This document shows positions 36,990-46,685 of a DNA stretch of 61,018 nucleotides, in pieces; positions within the stretch are counted from its first letter, which is position 1; the number at the start of each line of letters is the position of its first letter. This DNA is from Lachnospiraceae bacterium (GTDB lineage: Bacteria > Bacillota > Clostridia > Lachnospirales > Lachnospiraceae), in the NCBI GenBank assembly GCA_022769625.1, contig JALEJP010000036.1, positions 1 to 61,018 on the forward strand. Reading direction: 5' to 3'. The notes below the pieces were generated by a model. That model worked only from the letters and a program-made list of their open reading frames with translations, searched no databases and was not told where the DNA came from. Made by a program: the position numbers and the translations under genes.

Positions 36990-37742
36990 CTAGTTTTCCT
37001 CCTTCCAGTCAAAATGAACCGCCCGCAGCTCGGATGCCGCAAAAGACTCAAGAGCAATGACAACGATTACCGTAAGAATCCCTTCAATAATGGCAAGGGG
37101 AAGCTGAGTCGGCGCAAATACGCCCAGGAATTTCACTGCCGAAGCTGCCACACCACCCTGGCCGGAAGGATAAGCCAGAGCCAGCTGGATGCTGGTCACA
37201 CAGTATGTAAAAATATCTCCCAGTGCTGCCGCCAGAAACACCGTAACTTTATGGTTTACCTTTGTCCTGGAAAGTCCCTTGTAGATCAGCCAGGACAGGA
37301 TGGGACCTGCGATTGCCATGGAAAAACAGTTGGCTCCCAGTGTCGTCAGACCGCCATGTGCCAGAAGGATCGCCTGAAAAATCAGTACGATGATGCCAAG
37401 CACACTGACTGCACAGGGTCCAAAGAGGATCGCACCCAGTCCGGTTCCTGTCATATGGGAACAGCTTCCGGTTACCGACGGAATCTTCAGAGAAGAGATC
37501 ACGAACACAAAGGCGCCCGCCATGGCAATCAGTGTCATGGTTTTCCGGTCTTCCTTTACAATTCTGCCAAGTGCCCGAAATCCCAGAAATAAAAACGGGA
37601 GACATACAACGCCCCATGCCACACAAAAAGCAGGCGGCAGATATCCCTCCATAATATGCATCGCATTCGCAGCCGGTGCCACCGTAAAGACTGCTGTAAC
37701 TGCCAGCAGCGTTTTCCATAGATTTTTTTGTTTTTTTGTCAT
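36990..37742 (-). CDS. cbiM: Cobalt ECF substrate-binding protein CbiM (second system)
   Basis: S-component that binds Co2+ through the mature N-terminus. Residues 1 to about 26 form a cleavable signal peptide ending in ANA, so the mature protein begins MHIMEGYLPP with the Met-His metal site; the further ligand histidine is in SCSHMTGTG. Six to seven membrane helices follow; 250 residues in all. The ATG at 37742 is behind AAAGGATG. It is controlled by the cobalamin riboswitch directly upstream and has its own promoter. Confidence 0.94.
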   Translation of the reverse strand: MTKKQKNLWKTLLAVTAVFTVAPAANAMHIMEGYLPPAFCVAWGVVCLPFLFLGFRALGRIVKEDRKTMTLIAMAGAFVFVISSLKIPSVTGSCSHMTGTGLGAILFGPCAVSVLGIIVLIFQAILLAHGGLTTLGANCFSMAIAGPILSWLIYKGLSRTKVNHKVTVFLAAALGDIFTYCVTSIQLALAYPSGQGGVAASAVKFLGVFAPTQLPLAIIEGILTVIVVIALESFAASELRAVHFDWKEEN

Positions 37743-37799
37743 CTTTTTTTCATCCTTTCTTTTTTGACAGGAGCTGAATGACATCGGAAAAGATTCTGT

Positions 37800-37833
37800 A
37801 AAAAAAGCATCCCCGGATAAAACATCCGGGGAT
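37800..37833 (-). terminator. Riboswitch expression-platform terminator
   Basis: A 10-bp stem ATCCCCGGAT/ATCCGGGGAT with a 5-base loop followed on the minus strand by seven U, about 60 bases before cbiM. It should form when cobalamin binds the aptamer and stop cbiMN transcription. Confidence 0.9.
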
Positions 37834-37896
37834 CATGCACATTCTCTTCCTCTTTCCTTGAATGACCATTCCTTCAGCCCAGAAATGTAATTCTTT

Positions 37897-38041
37897 CCTG
37901 CGCAAGTATCCTGACTCCGCTTCTTCCTCCCGGATGCCTTCCCAGTTTTGTAAAACCAGTGGTATCATCCGTTCGTCCACGCTACAGTAGTGGTGACTGT
38001 CCGGCTTTTGACCGAGTTCCTTGCTGAAATATTCCTGCAGG
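37897..38041 (-). promoter_or_regulatory. Cobalamin riboswitch
   Basis: The aptamer reads with P1 arms CCTGC/GCAGG (38041-38037 and 37901-37897). The conserved core segments GGAACTCGGTC-AAAA-GCCGG, the B12-box-like CACTACTGTAG, and the 3' element GAGTCAGGATAC are in order. A terminator follows. These features fit the AdoCbl/B12 class, repressing cbiMN when cobalamin is plentiful. A frame overlapping it (76 codons) is not a gene. Confidence 0.92.
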
Positions 38042-38057
38042 TATTTAATTCTTTTTC

Positions 38058-38086
38058 AGTATACTCCCTCATCCCTGCCGTGTCAA
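38058..38086 (-). promoter_or_regulatory. Sigma-A promoter of the riboswitch-cbiMN transcript
   Basis: TTGACA (38086-38081) and TATACT (38063-38058) with a 17-base spacer, ending about 15 bases before the aptamer. cbiMN are therefore expressed separately from the cbiD-cbiC operon. Confidence 0.85.
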
Positions 38087-38176
38087 TTCATTTCTGAAAT
38101 TTTTCTTAAAAAACGATAAAATCATTTTGAAACAGCATGGCTTTTCAGACGGGCACTCAGCCAAACGAATGCGAGC

Positions 38177-38803
38177 CTACATATTATATAAGAGTGCATT
38201 GCAGATACAGGCAGCTATATTACTCCCGCCTTTCCGTCCGCGTGCTACGATATAGGGCACATCCGCCTGCATGATCCGCTCCTTGGACTGCACCACATTG
38301 ACAAACCCGACCGGAACACCGATGATCAGTTCCGGTTTCAGTTTTTCCTCCTGGATGAGTTCATACAGACGAACCAGGGCAGTGGGGGCATTTCCGATGG
38401 CAAAGATCAGGGGGCAGTTTAAGGCTGCCGCCTTATCCATGCAAACGGTAGCTCTGGTGGTTTTCTTCTCCTTTGCCGCTTTTGCCACATCCTCATCAGA
38501 CATAAAGCAAAATACCTCTCCGCCGTAAGCAGCCAGCTTTTTCTTGTTGATGCCAGCTTTTGCCATCTGCGTATCCGTTACGATACAGGCCCCCTTACGG
38601 ATCGCATCCTTTGCCTTTTGTACCGCATTTTCCGAAAAACACAGATTATCCGCATAATCGAAATCCGCGCTTGTGTGAATACAGCGCTTAATGATCGGCT
38701 CCTGATCAGCCGGAAATGTCCGGTTTCCCAGTTCCTCTGTGATAATTTCAAAGCTTCGCTTCTCGATTTCCGCGGGAAGCACCTTTTCCAGCTCTATTTT
38801 CAT
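38177..38803 (-). CDS. cbiC: Cobalt-precorrin-8 methylmutase CbiC
   Basis: Moves the C11 methyl group to C12, giving cobyrinic acid. The 208-residue protein has the catalytic His in RCIHTSADFDYA, then GACIVTDTQMAKAGI and IGVPVGFVNV. It is the last gene of the long minus-strand corrin operon; 60 bases separate it from cobQ. The ATG at 38803 follows AAGGGAG. Confidence 0.95.
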   Translation of the reverse strand: MKIELEKVLPAEIEKRSFEIITEELGNRTFPADQEPIIKRCIHTSADFDYADNLCFSENAVQKAKDAIRKGACIVTDTQMAKAGINKKKLAAYGGEVFCFMSDEDVAKAAKEKKTTRATVCMDKAAALNCPLIFAIGNAPTALVRLYELIQEEKLKPELIIGVPVGFVNVVQSKERIMQADVPYIVARGRKGGSNIAACICNALLYNM

Positions 38804-38863
38804 CTGTTCTCCCTTCCGTGCCAACGCACTTTCTCGCATCCTTTTCCCGGAACGCTTGCATTT

Positions 38864-40387
38864 TCATTCCCGGATGCCTTCCTCCATTATTTCATAGATA
38901 CGTTTCATGTCCAGATGCTTCCGAAGCTCTTCTGCCAGAATATCGTACTGAAGCTCCTTAAACGCCTGGAAATCCACACCTGTAATTTCCCCGGTATCCA
39001 GTCCTTTGGACTTTCCAAGTGCAGTGACAACAGCCTTTGCCACCTCTTCCTTATCAAATACACCATGAACATAGGTACCATATACATTACCGCAGTACGC
39101 TCCATCCGCTTTTGTCTCCCGATCCGCATGTCCTGCAAAATTGTGAATGCCTGTGAGGGAGTGTGCGCCTTCTGAGAGTGTCGTGACTCCCATATGAATT
39201 TCATAGCCTTCCAACGGTACACCGGTCAGACCGGAAAGAAGGCCCTCCACCCTTCCAAAGCTTCCTCTCACTCTTGTTCTCGTCTTATTTCCGGCAAAAA
39301 CGGTATCCATAGGCAGAAGCCCCATTCCGGCGATCGTGCCGCCTGCTTCCACTCCTTCCGGATCGGACAGTGTCCTTCCCAGCATCTGATAACCTCCGCA
39401 GACTCCGAAAATTACCTTTCCGGCAGCAGCCGCCTTCTGCACGGCAGCCTCCAGTCCGTTCTGACGCATCCAGAGCAGATCTTCCATGGTATTTTTGGTG
39501 CCGGGCAGGATTATCATATCCGGGTTTTTCAGTCTGGCGACGCTGTCCACATAGCGCAGGGATACCCCCTGCATGCTTTCAAACGGATTGAAATCGGTGA
39601 AGTTTGCAATTCTTGGAAGTCTTATCACCGCGATGTCGATCAATCCAATCTCCTGGCTGCCCGAAAAGCGTTCCGTCAGACTGTCCTCATCCTCCACCTC
39701 GATATTCAGATAAGGAGCAACTCCCACAACCGGTATGCCCGCACGTTCTTCCAGCATGCGGATACCCGGATCCAGAATCGTCTTATCGCCCCGGAATTTA
39801 TTGATGATCAGGCCTTTTACCATTGCTCTCTCATCCTCCTCCAGAAGCATGACCGTACCGATCAGCTGTGCAAACACACCGCCCCGGTCAATATCTCCCA
39901 CCAGCAGAACAGGAGCCTTTGCCATTTTTGCCATCCCCATATTTACAATATCATCTGATTTGAGATTGATCTCCGCCGGACTTCCTGCCCCCTCGATCAC
40001 AACGATATCATATGCTTCCGAAAGCTTTTCAAATGCATGCATGATATCCGGAACCAGTTTTTTCTTGTACTGAAAATACTCTCTGGCGCTCATATTTCCA
40101 AGTACCTCCCCATTTACGATCACCTGGGAGCCCACGTCATTGGTCGGTTTTAAAAGAATGGGATTCATGTACACGTCTGGTTTTATGCCGGCTGCCTCTG
40201 CCTGCATCACCTGTGCGCGCCCCATCTCCAGTCCCTCCTCCGTGATGAATGAATTCAGCGCCATATTCTGAGATTTAAAGGGTGCCACCTTGTAGCCATC
40301 CTGCCGGAAGATCCGGCAAAGTCCTGCCGCGATCAGACTCTTTCCCGCGTTGGACATGGTTCCCTGCACCATGATTACTTTTGCCAT
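38864..40387 (-). CDS. cobQ: Cobyric acid synthase CobQ/CbiP
   Basis: Amidates side chains b, d, e and g of adenosylcobyrinic a,c-diamide. Residues 1 to about 230 are the dethiobiotin-synthetase-like ATPase domain with [10 protein letters not shown]. The C-terminal half is a class I glutamine amidotransferase with the catalytic cysteine in [11 protein letters not shown] and the catalytic His in YVHGVFD. Length 507 fits. Its first 13 bases overlap the end of cobD. Confidence 0.97.
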   Translation of the reverse strand: MAKVIMVQGTMSNAGKSLIAAGLCRIFRQDGYKVAPFKSQNMALNSFITEEGLEMGRAQVMQAEAAGIKPDVYMNPILLKPTNDVGSQVIVNGEVLGNMSAREYFQYKKKLVPDIMHAFEKLSEAYDIVVIEGAGSPAEINLKSDDIVNMGMAKMAKAPVLLVGDIDRGGVFAQLIGTVMLLEEDERAMVKGLIINKFRGDKTILDPGIRMLEERAGIPVVGVAPYLNIEVEDEDSLTERFSGSQEIGLIDIAVIRLPRIANFTDFNPFESMQGVSLRYVDSVARLKNPDMIILPGTKNTMEDLLWMRQNGLEAAVQKAAAAGKVIFGVCGGYQMLGRTLSDPEGVEAGGTIAGMGLLPMDTVFAGNKTRTRVRGSFGRVEGLLSGLTGVPLEGYEIHMGVTTLSEGAHSLTGIHNFAGHADRETKADGAYCGNVYGTYVHGVFDKEEVAKAVVTALGKSKGLDTGEITGVDFQAFKELQYDILAEELRKHLDMKRIYEIMEEGIRE

Positions 40388-41508
40388 CCGTACACTGCCC
40401 CGCTTTCCTTCTGTTTTTCTCTGACAATATCCTGCAGCACTGTGACAAGCTGCTCATTTTCTTCTCTTGTGCGCACCGCGATCCGGAAAAATCCTCCGGA
40501 GAGGCCATGGTAATTGCTGCAGTCCCGGATCAGAATTCCCCTCTGTCTGCACAGGACGGCCAGATCCTCCGGCCCTTTGAAAAACACATAATTTGCCGCG
40601 GAATCAAAAAATTCCATTCCAAGAAGCCGCAGCGCACGCATCAGGTACTTGCGTTCTTCTTTCACAAGCCATCTGGCATTGTGCACATAGGTATCCTCCT
40701 TCAGAGCCGCAAGACCCGCATACTGCGCCGGAACCGATACACTCCAGGGCTGCATCACCTGACTCATCTTTTCCAGAACCTTACGATTGGCTGTCATTCC
40801 ATACCCGAGGCGCAGTCCCGGCATAGCGTAGGTTTTCGTAAATGCATCCAGCACAAACAGATGTGGGAAACGATCCAGAAAGGTTCGCATGCTGTAGCTG
40901 TCCGGTGCCAGCAGAAACTGATTAAAGCATTCATCCAGCATCATATGAATGCCATATTTTTCACATTTTCCGGCAATCATCACCAAAAGAGGCTGGGGGA
41001 TCAATACTCCGGTGGGATTGTTTGGGTTGCATAAAATCACCATATCCAGATCTTCTGAAAGATACTCCAGATAATCCATCCCCACCTGAAAGCCCCGCTC
41101 CTCATACAGCGGATAATAGCGTATCTCGCATCCTGCTGCCTGCAATGCCGATTCATATTCTGCAAATCCCGGTGCAGTCAACAGTGCTTTTTTCGGACGC
41201 AGCGCAGATACGTATGTAAAAATCAATTCCGCCGCACCGTTTCCGCAGATGATGCGATCCGGTGTCATAAATTCGTGTTCTGCCAGTGCCTCCCGCAGCA
41301 TCTTGCATTGCACATCCGGATAGTGTGCGATTTGCTCTGTACTTTTGTACACAGCCTCCACAACACTGGCCGGTGGACCCAGCGGATTGATATTGGAAGA
41401 ATAATCTATTTTATAATCGCAGGAATAGACATCTCCGCCATGTCTGTGGCGCACCGGGTGCTTTCCGCCATCTTCCTGCCATGTCAACCTGTCCTTCTGT
41501 TCTGTCAT
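40375..41508 (-). CDS. cobD: Threonine-phosphate decarboxylase CobD
   Basis: PLP enzyme that makes (R)-1-amino-2-propanol phosphate, the arm attached to cobyric acid. The class I/II aminotransferase fold shows HGGDVYS and [12 protein letters not shown] at the N-terminus, CNPNNPTG, and the PLP lysine in [17 protein letters not shown]. Length 377. Histidinol-phosphate aminotransferase is the nearest alternative, but the [10 protein letters not shown] motif and location between cbiB and cobQ decide for CobD. Confidence 0.92.
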   Translation of the reverse strand: MTEQKDRLTWQEDGGKHPVRHRHGGDVYSCDYKIDYSSNINPLGPPASVVEAVYKSTEQIAHYPDVQCKMLREALAEHEFMTPDRIICGNGAAELIFTYVSALRPKKALLTAPGFAEYESALQAAGCEIRYYPLYEERGFQVGMDYLEYLSEDLDMVILCNPNNPTGVLIPQPLLVMIAGKCEKYGIHMMLDECFNQFLLAPDSYSMRTFLDRFPHLFVLDAFTKTYAMPGLRLGYGMTANRKVLEKMSQVMQPWSVSVPAQYAGLAALKEDTYVHNARWLVKEERKYLMRALRLLGMEFFDSAANYVFFKGPEDLAVLCRQRGILIRDCSNYHGLSGGFFRIAVRTREENEQLVTVLQDIVREKQKESGAVYGWQK

Positions 41509-41538
41509 CTTGCTTCCTTTTCCCTTTCCGTCCGATTA

Positions 41539-42519
41539 TCACCACAATCCCACACACCAGAGAATCCCTGTTTTTATCACACACAGAACAACCAGAGTCA
41601 GGATTGCAGATGCATACAGCAGGCGGTTTGCCCGCCTGATATCTTCGTATTCGATGGGACGCCGTGCATCCCCAATAGTTTTCTTTTTATACAGCTTTCC
41701 GAAGTAATATGCATCTCCGGCCAGCTGTACACCAAGTGCTCCCGCCATCACCGACTCCGTCTGCGCCGAATTGGGGCTGGCATGGTTGTAACGGTCTCTT
41801 TTAAAAATCCTCCAGGCTCCCTTTGCCGACAGACCCACCATTCGGCAGGAAAGTATCATAAACAGAGCCGACATACGCGACGGAATATAGTTCAGCACAT
41901 CATCCAGTTTCGCCGCAAAACGTCCGAAATACAGATACTTTTCATTTTTATATCCACCCATGGAATCCATGGTATTGACTGCTTTGTAAAATGCCGCAAG
42001 CCCGACTCCTCCTATGACAAAAAACAGCATAGGTGCCAGGATGCCATCCGATGTGTTCTCCGCCACCGTCTCCACGGCAGCCTTCGTCACACCTTCTTCC
42101 GTCAAATTCTGTGTATCACGGCCAACGATCATGGAAACCGCACGGCGTGCTGCCGGAAGATCTCCCTTTTTCAGCTCTTCATATACCTTCATGCTCTCAT
42201 CGCGAAGTGCTCTGGTTGCCAGCATCCAGTAACAGAATAAGGTTTCAAACGCAAAACCGAATGCCGGGGCGAACCAGTCTGCCAGATACCATACCCCCAG
42301 AACAACACCGGTGGTGACACTGCAGACGATTCCAACAAGAAAAACACCTGCCGCAAGCTCTCCCTTTTCTGTTTTCGGAAAGAAGCTTCGAAGAAATTTC
42401 TCTGATGCCATGATCAGATTTCCCACCAGACGGATGGGATGATACAGCGCATGCGGATCCCCGATCAGAAGATCCAGGCAAAATCCAAGCATAAGCGCAA
42501 CAAGTGACTGGTTTATCAT
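41539..42519 (-). CDS. cbiB: Adenosylcobinamide-phosphate synthase CbiB
   Basis: Membrane enzyme that joins aminopropanol phosphate to adenosylcobyric acid. The 326-residue protein has the signature LLIGDPHALYHPIRLVGNLI, several membrane helices, and VAENTSDGILAPMLFF, a conserved CbiB block. It begins by overlapping the cbiA stop codon (ATGA). It precedes cobD, its substrate supplier. Confidence 0.95.
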   Translation of the reverse strand: MINQSLVALMLGFCLDLLIGDPHALYHPIRLVGNLIMASEKFLRSFFPKTEKGELAAGVFLVGIVCSVTTGVVLGVWYLADWFAPAFGFAFETLFCYWMLATRALRDESMKVYEELKKGDLPAARRAVSMIVGRDTQNLTEEGVTKAAVETVAENTSDGILAPMLFFVIGGVGLAAFYKAVNTMDSMGGYKNEKYLYFGRFAAKLDDVLNYIPSRMSALFMILSCRMVGLSAKGAWRIFKRDRYNHASPNSAQTESVMAGALGVQLAGDAYYFGKLYKKKTIGDARRPIEYEDIRRANRLLYASAILTLVVLCVIKTGILWCVGLW

Positions 42520-43916
42520 TGATTTGTATTCCTTTCCTGGCCTTCACAGCATTTTTTCAGAAAATCCAGCACAAATTCCGGATTGGAATAATAGTACAAA
42601 TGTGGAAAGCCTGCCATCAGATTTCCTTTTGCATGGATACATTTCCAGCTGCGCCGGCCGGCCGGCTTTCTTGCCACGTAATCCTCTCCACAGGAAGTAC
42701 TGTCAAAATAATGAAACTCATGCCCCCGAAGAATGGACCTGCCAGACTTTTCCTCATCCGCAGGTGTCAGTGTAATGTATCCGAAACGGCCAAGCTTTTC
42801 CGTATGATAGGCACGTCCGTCAATCACGCCTGCCATCTGAAAGACTTCTTTTTCCATATTCTCCATCTCTCTGTGAAGATACATAAATCCGCCGCATTCT
42901 GCGAGGGTCGGCACACCGTTATCCACACATTCCTTTATACTTCCAAGCATAGATTTGTTGTCCGAAAGCTCTTTTGCATACAGCTCCGGATAACCTCCGG
43001 GCAGAAGCATCCCCGCGATGCCGGGTGGAACCTTTGAATCATGCAGCGGTGAAAACGGCACGATCCTGGCGCCCAGTTCTTCCAGAAGGCGCAGATTATC
43101 TTTATACAAAAAGCAGAAGGCCTCATCCTTTGCCACCGCAATCTCAGGTGCTGCCCTGCGCACAGCCTCTGCCTCCCTTCCGGAAAGCAGCTGTTCGAGA
43201 TCAGACGGACAGGGGGCGGACAGTTCGGGCGCACTCTGTGCAAGAGCCAGAAGCCCCTCCACATCCAGGGAATTTTCCAGAATCGCTGCAAGGCGCTGAA
43301 GCTGTTGCTGCAGATCTTCCACCTCATCGGGCAGAACCAGACCCAGGTGGCGGCTTTCAAGCTTCCAGTCCGGAATGGGCGGCACATAGCCGTAGACCTT
43401 CACTCCCAGTTCCTGTTCAATCTGAGGCGTCAGTGCTTTGCAGAGCATACCGGACATCTGATTCAGGATCACGCCTCTGATATGGCTGTCCCGGCGATAG
43501 GAAAGAAATCCACGAATCTGTGCCAGAACAGATAGGCTCATCCCTTTGGCATTCAGGATAAGAATCACCGGTGTATCGGTCACTCTGGCCAGATCGTAGG
43601 CACTTGCCTTCACATCCACACCGCCCAGTCCGTCATAAAAGCCCATAACGCCTTCCATAACAGAAAGATCCGTTTGCTGCGCTGTGCGCGCAAACAGATA
43701 GCGCGTCATCTCTTCCTCTGTAAAAAAGGTATCCAGATTTCGGGAAACTGTCTCAAGTACCTTTGCGTGAAACATCGGATCAATGTAATCCGGCCCGCAT
43801 TTAAAGGAGGATACCTTCATCCCCCGATCCTTCAGAAGCTTTAGAATCCCGCAGGTAATCAGTGTTTTTCCGCTGCCGCTTGCCGTCGCCGCCAGCATAA
43901 AGCGTGGGTAACTCAT
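42516..43916 (-). CDS. cbiA: Cobyrinic acid a,c-diamide synthase CbiA
   Basis: Glutamine-dependent amidation of side chains a and c. Residues 1-190 are the ATPase domain with AATASGSGKT; the C-terminal glutamine amidotransferase domain has the nucleophile in LAECGGFMYL and HEFHYFDS. Length 466. The ATG overlaps the previous stop codon (ATGA). It would act after CbiC in the pathway although encoded before it. Confidence 0.95.
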   Translation of the reverse strand: MSYPRFMLAATASGSGKTLITCGILKLLKDRGMKVSSFKCGPDYIDPMFHAKVLETVSRNLDTFFTEEEMTRYLFARTAQQTDLSVMEGVMGFYDGLGGVDVKASAYDLARVTDTPVILILNAKGMSLSVLAQIRGFLSYRRDSHIRGVILNQMSGMLCKALTPQIEQELGVKVYGYVPPIPDWKLESRHLGLVLPDEVEDLQQQLQRLAAILENSLDVEGLLALAQSAPELSAPCPSDLEQLLSGREAEAVRRAAPEIAVAKDEAFCFLYKDNLRLLEELGARIVPFSPLHDSKVPPGIAGMLLPGGYPELYAKELSDNKSMLGSIKECVDNGVPTLAECGGFMYLHREMENMEKEVFQMAGVIDGRAYHTEKLGRFGYITLTPADEEKSGRSILRGHEFHYFDSTSCGEDYVARKPAGRRSWKCIHAKGNLMAGFPHLYYYSNPEFVLDFLKKCCEGQERNTNQ

Positions 43917-45955
43917 GCCCTATCACCTCCCGTACAGGAAATGATATAGACAGGATTCTGTCCCATCATCATATGGTAGCTCCCCACTTCCTTTGCCTTT
44001 CCAACGGAAACTGAGACAATATCCGTATCACATACGGGAAGTGTTTTCAGACATTCCACAGCCTCCGCAACCGTCTCCAGCGCAATGGCGTTGATCACAA
44101 TGCGTACCCCTGGATTGCGGGCAAGCAATATTTCCAGAATCTCTTTCAGATTTCCGGAAGAACCTCCGATAAATGCGTGACTGGGAACCGGAAGTTCCAG
44201 AAGAGCTTCCGGTGCAAAGCCCTGCACCACCGTCAGGTTGTCTGTCCCGAATTTCCGTTTATTCTCCTTTAGGAGCTTAACTGCCTCCTCCTTTTTCTCG
44301 ATCGCATAGACTTCCCCATCCGCTGCCTGCAGCGCTGCTTCCACGGACACGGAACCGGTACCCGCGCCCACATCCCAGACAACGGCATCGCGTGTGAGTC
44401 TTAATTTTGACAGGGAAATGCTGCGTACCTCGCACTTTGTCATCGGTACTCTGGCGCGCAGAAATGCCTCATCTTCCAGGCCATGCGTCACATGCCGGTC
44501 GGCCTTTTCATTTTCAATCAAGAGAACGGAAAGCTTTTCAAAAGGTTCATCTGCAAGAGATTCTGCCGTTCCGGATACGATCCGCTCCGTCTCATAGGAC
44601 AAATCTGTTCCCACAGAAACCCGTACCTCTCCCAGTCCGTATTCCACAAGCTTTCTGCACACGGCATTGACACCGCCCGTTTCCCCACAGAGTGCGAAAA
44701 CCTTTTGATTTCTTTTTACAGCAGAAATCAGATTCTGCCGCCTGCCATGGAGACTCACCAGTTTGGCATCCTCCCAGGAGGTTTTCAGTTTTCCACAGAA
44801 ATACACCACAGAAGAGATTCCATTAACCGGAATTACCGTAATTTTCTTTTCCCTGTCCACAGCGTCAATGGCATCTGTCAGCTTTTTTGCACCGCTGTAG
44901 AATCCAATATCCCCGGAAAGAACAACCGCAATCTTTTCATACTGCGGATGGTCCGCAATATACTCTGCAATTTCTTCCGCCCGGTATGCCGACAGGACAG
45001 CTTTTCCGCCTGTATCCACACATTCCAACATACGGGATGCGCCGATGATAAGCTGTGCCTCCCTGCAGGCTTCAACAGCCTCCAGAGTCTGATTTGCTCT
45101 GCTCCCCATTCCGATTCCCACCAGAGATACCTGGCGGCTCGTAAGGATCCCAAGTCTTTTGCAGAGCATTTCTTTTACCTCAAATTCATCTCCGCAAAAC
45201 CATGTTTTCCTGTCAGATCCATCCTGGCATCCAACCTCCCGGTGATTACCCGGTTTTTTTACAAGAACCAGCCTGGCGCCTGCTTTTTTTGCCGCATGCA
45301 GCTTTTCTTCAAATCCTCCGGCTTTTCCTGACTCCTTTGTAACCATCCAGGAAGCCTGTACCTGTCTCAGCATGGCCGTATTCAGCTCTTCCGTAAAAGG
45401 CCCCTGCATGCAGATCAGGTTTTTCCCCTCAAATCCAAGCCTGCCGCACTGAACTGCCACGTCCGCTGTGGAGAGCACTCTTGCAAAGACACGTTTTTGA
45501 TAATCCGGTATCACCGTATATTCCGCAAGCTCCTTGCTTCCTGTAGCTGCCAGAATATTTCCCGTTTTGCCCGCCAGAAACCTGGCTGCTTCCGCCACGC
45601 TGTCCACAAACACCACATCGGAGTATTCCTGCCCTTCCTGCCAGGATGTATTCCGCTCCAGACGGACGTATTCCGTTTTCTGATTTGCACATGCCCTGCG
45701 GATATTTTCCGACACTGCCACTGCGTAGGGATGAGTAGCATCCACCACAAGCGTGATCTGTTCCTGTTTCATCCGTTCTTCCATCCCGGTCTGATCCAGC
45801 CTCCCCGCATGGGTATGGATCTGTTTCCCTTTTGGAAGAAGCTGCTCTCCATATTCCGTTGCCACACAAACATGTGCGGGAATCCCGTTCCGGTCCAGAA
45901 ATACTGCAAGGCGGCGTCCCTCTGTCGTTCCCGCAAAAATCAGAATCCTATCCAT
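43913..45955 (-). CDS. Triple fusion CbiJ-CbiE-CbiT: cobalt-precorrin-6A reductase and C5,C15-methyltransferase/decarboxylase
   Basis: One 680-residue polypeptide. About residues 1-258 match CobK/CbiJ (ILIFAGTTEGR at the start, VDATHPYAVAVSENI, AATGSKEL). About 270-475 match CbiE (VSLVGIGMGS, LSGDIGFYSGA). About 485-665 match CbiT, with the SAM motif VVWDVGAGTGSVSVEAA. Together they reduce cobalt-precorrin-6A and methylate C5 and C15 with loss of the C12 acetate carboxyl. CbiE-CbiT fusions (CobL) are common, and the added reductase makes a three-step enzyme. The ATG at 45955 has AAGGGG at correct spacing and overlaps the end of cobJ. Confidence 0.93.
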   Translation of the reverse strand: MDRILIFAGTTEGRRLAVFLDRNGIPAHVCVATEYGEQLLPKGKQIHTHAGRLDQTGMEERMKQEQITLVVDATHPYAVAVSENIRRACANQKTEYVRLERNTSWQEGQEYSDVVFVDSVAEAARFLAGKTGNILAATGSKELAEYTVIPDYQKRVFARVLSTADVAVQCGRLGFEGKNLICMQGPFTEELNTAMLRQVQASWMVTKESGKAGGFEEKLHAAKKAGARLVLVKKPGNHREVGCQDGSDRKTWFCGDEFEVKEMLCKRLGILTSRQVSLVGIGMGSRANQTLEAVEACREAQLIIGASRMLECVDTGGKAVLSAYRAEEIAEYIADHPQYEKIAVVLSGDIGFYSGAKKLTDAIDAVDREKKITVIPVNGISSVVYFCGKLKTSWEDAKLVSLHGRRQNLISAVKRNQKVFALCGETGGVNAVCRKLVEYGLGEVRVSVGTDLSYETERIVSGTAESLADEPFEKLSVLLIENEKADRHVTHGLEDEAFLRARVPMTKCEVRSISLSKLRLTRDAVVWDVGAGTGSVSVEAALQAADGEVYAIEKKEEAVKLLKENKRKFGTDNLTVVQGFAPEALLELPVPSHAFIGGSSGNLKEILEILLARNPGVRIVINAIALETVAEAVECLKTLPVCDTDIVSVSVGKAKEVGSYHMMMGQNPVYIISCTGGDRA

Positions 45956-46685
45956 GTACATATCCCCTTGGTGTCACCATCTTCCCATCGATTTCTTTTG
46001 TCTGGGAATTTCCCACATAAACAGTAGTAAACATATCCACCTGTGTCTTCTGCAGTTCCTTTAAAGTCATCACACGGCAGCTCTCTCCCTCACGCCCAAT
46101 GTTTGATACAATTCCGCAGACGGTATCCGGACTCTTATGGCGCATCATCAGATCACATGCTTTTTCCAGATAATCGTGACGTTTTTTGCTGGACGGGTTG
46201 TACAGGCAGATCACAAAATCCGCCTCACTTGCCATCAGCAGACGTTTTTCAATCTTTTCCCATGGAGTCAGAAGGTCACTCAGACTGATGACCGCAAAAT
46301 CATGGATCAGCGGCGCTCCCAGAACGGCCGCTCCGCCATTTGCCGCTGTCACACCCGGAATCACCTCCACCTGAATGTCCGGATACTCTTTTCCAATTTC
46401 AAGCATCAGACCTGACATTCCGTAGACTCCTGCATCTCCGCTGCAGATCATGGCAACCGTGCTGCCCTTTGCTGCCTCCTCAAAGGCCAGAATACAGCGG
46501 TCCACTTCCTTTTTCATCGGTGTGGTCAGAAATCTTTTTCCTGCAAAATGTTCCCTTACCAGCTCCACATAGACGGTATAGCCTACAATCACATCACACT
46601 GTTCCAGTGCATTTGCCGCCCGCATGGTCATCTGTTCGTAAGCCCCGGGTCCAATCCCGACTACATATATTTTCTTCTTATTCAA
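45948..46685 (-). CDS. cobJ: Cobalt-precorrin-3 C17-methyltransferase CobJ/CbiH
   Basis: SAM-dependent methyltransferase that performs ring contraction with C17 methylation. IYVVGIGPGAYEQMT, the CSGDAGVYGM motif and IPGVTAANGGAAVLGAPL mark the tetrapyrrole methylase family. The most likely start is a TTG at 46685, nine bases after GGAG and overlapping the cbiG stop codon (TTGAATAA), giving 245 residues. A longer frame starting with another TTG lacks family support. It is coupled to cbiG upstream and cbiJET downstream. Confidence 0.92.
   Translation of the reverse strand: MNKKKIYVVGIGPGAYEQMTMRAANALEQCDVIVGYTVYVELVREHFAGKRFLTTPMKKEVDRCILAFEEAAKGSTVAMICSGDAGVYGMSGLMLEIGKEYPDIQVEVIPGVTAANGGAAVLGAPLIHDFAVISLSDLLTPWEKIEKRLLMASEADFVICLYNPSSKKRHDYLEKACDLMMRHKSPDTVCGIVSNIGREGESCRVMTLKELQKTQVDMFTTVYVGNSQTKEIDGKMVTPRGYVHG

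Noticed and set aside
37750-37980. Open frame of 76 codons upstream of cbiM on the minus strand
   Set aside because: It lies entirely within the cobalamin riboswitch and its terminator, has no ribosome binding site, and its translation looks like no family.
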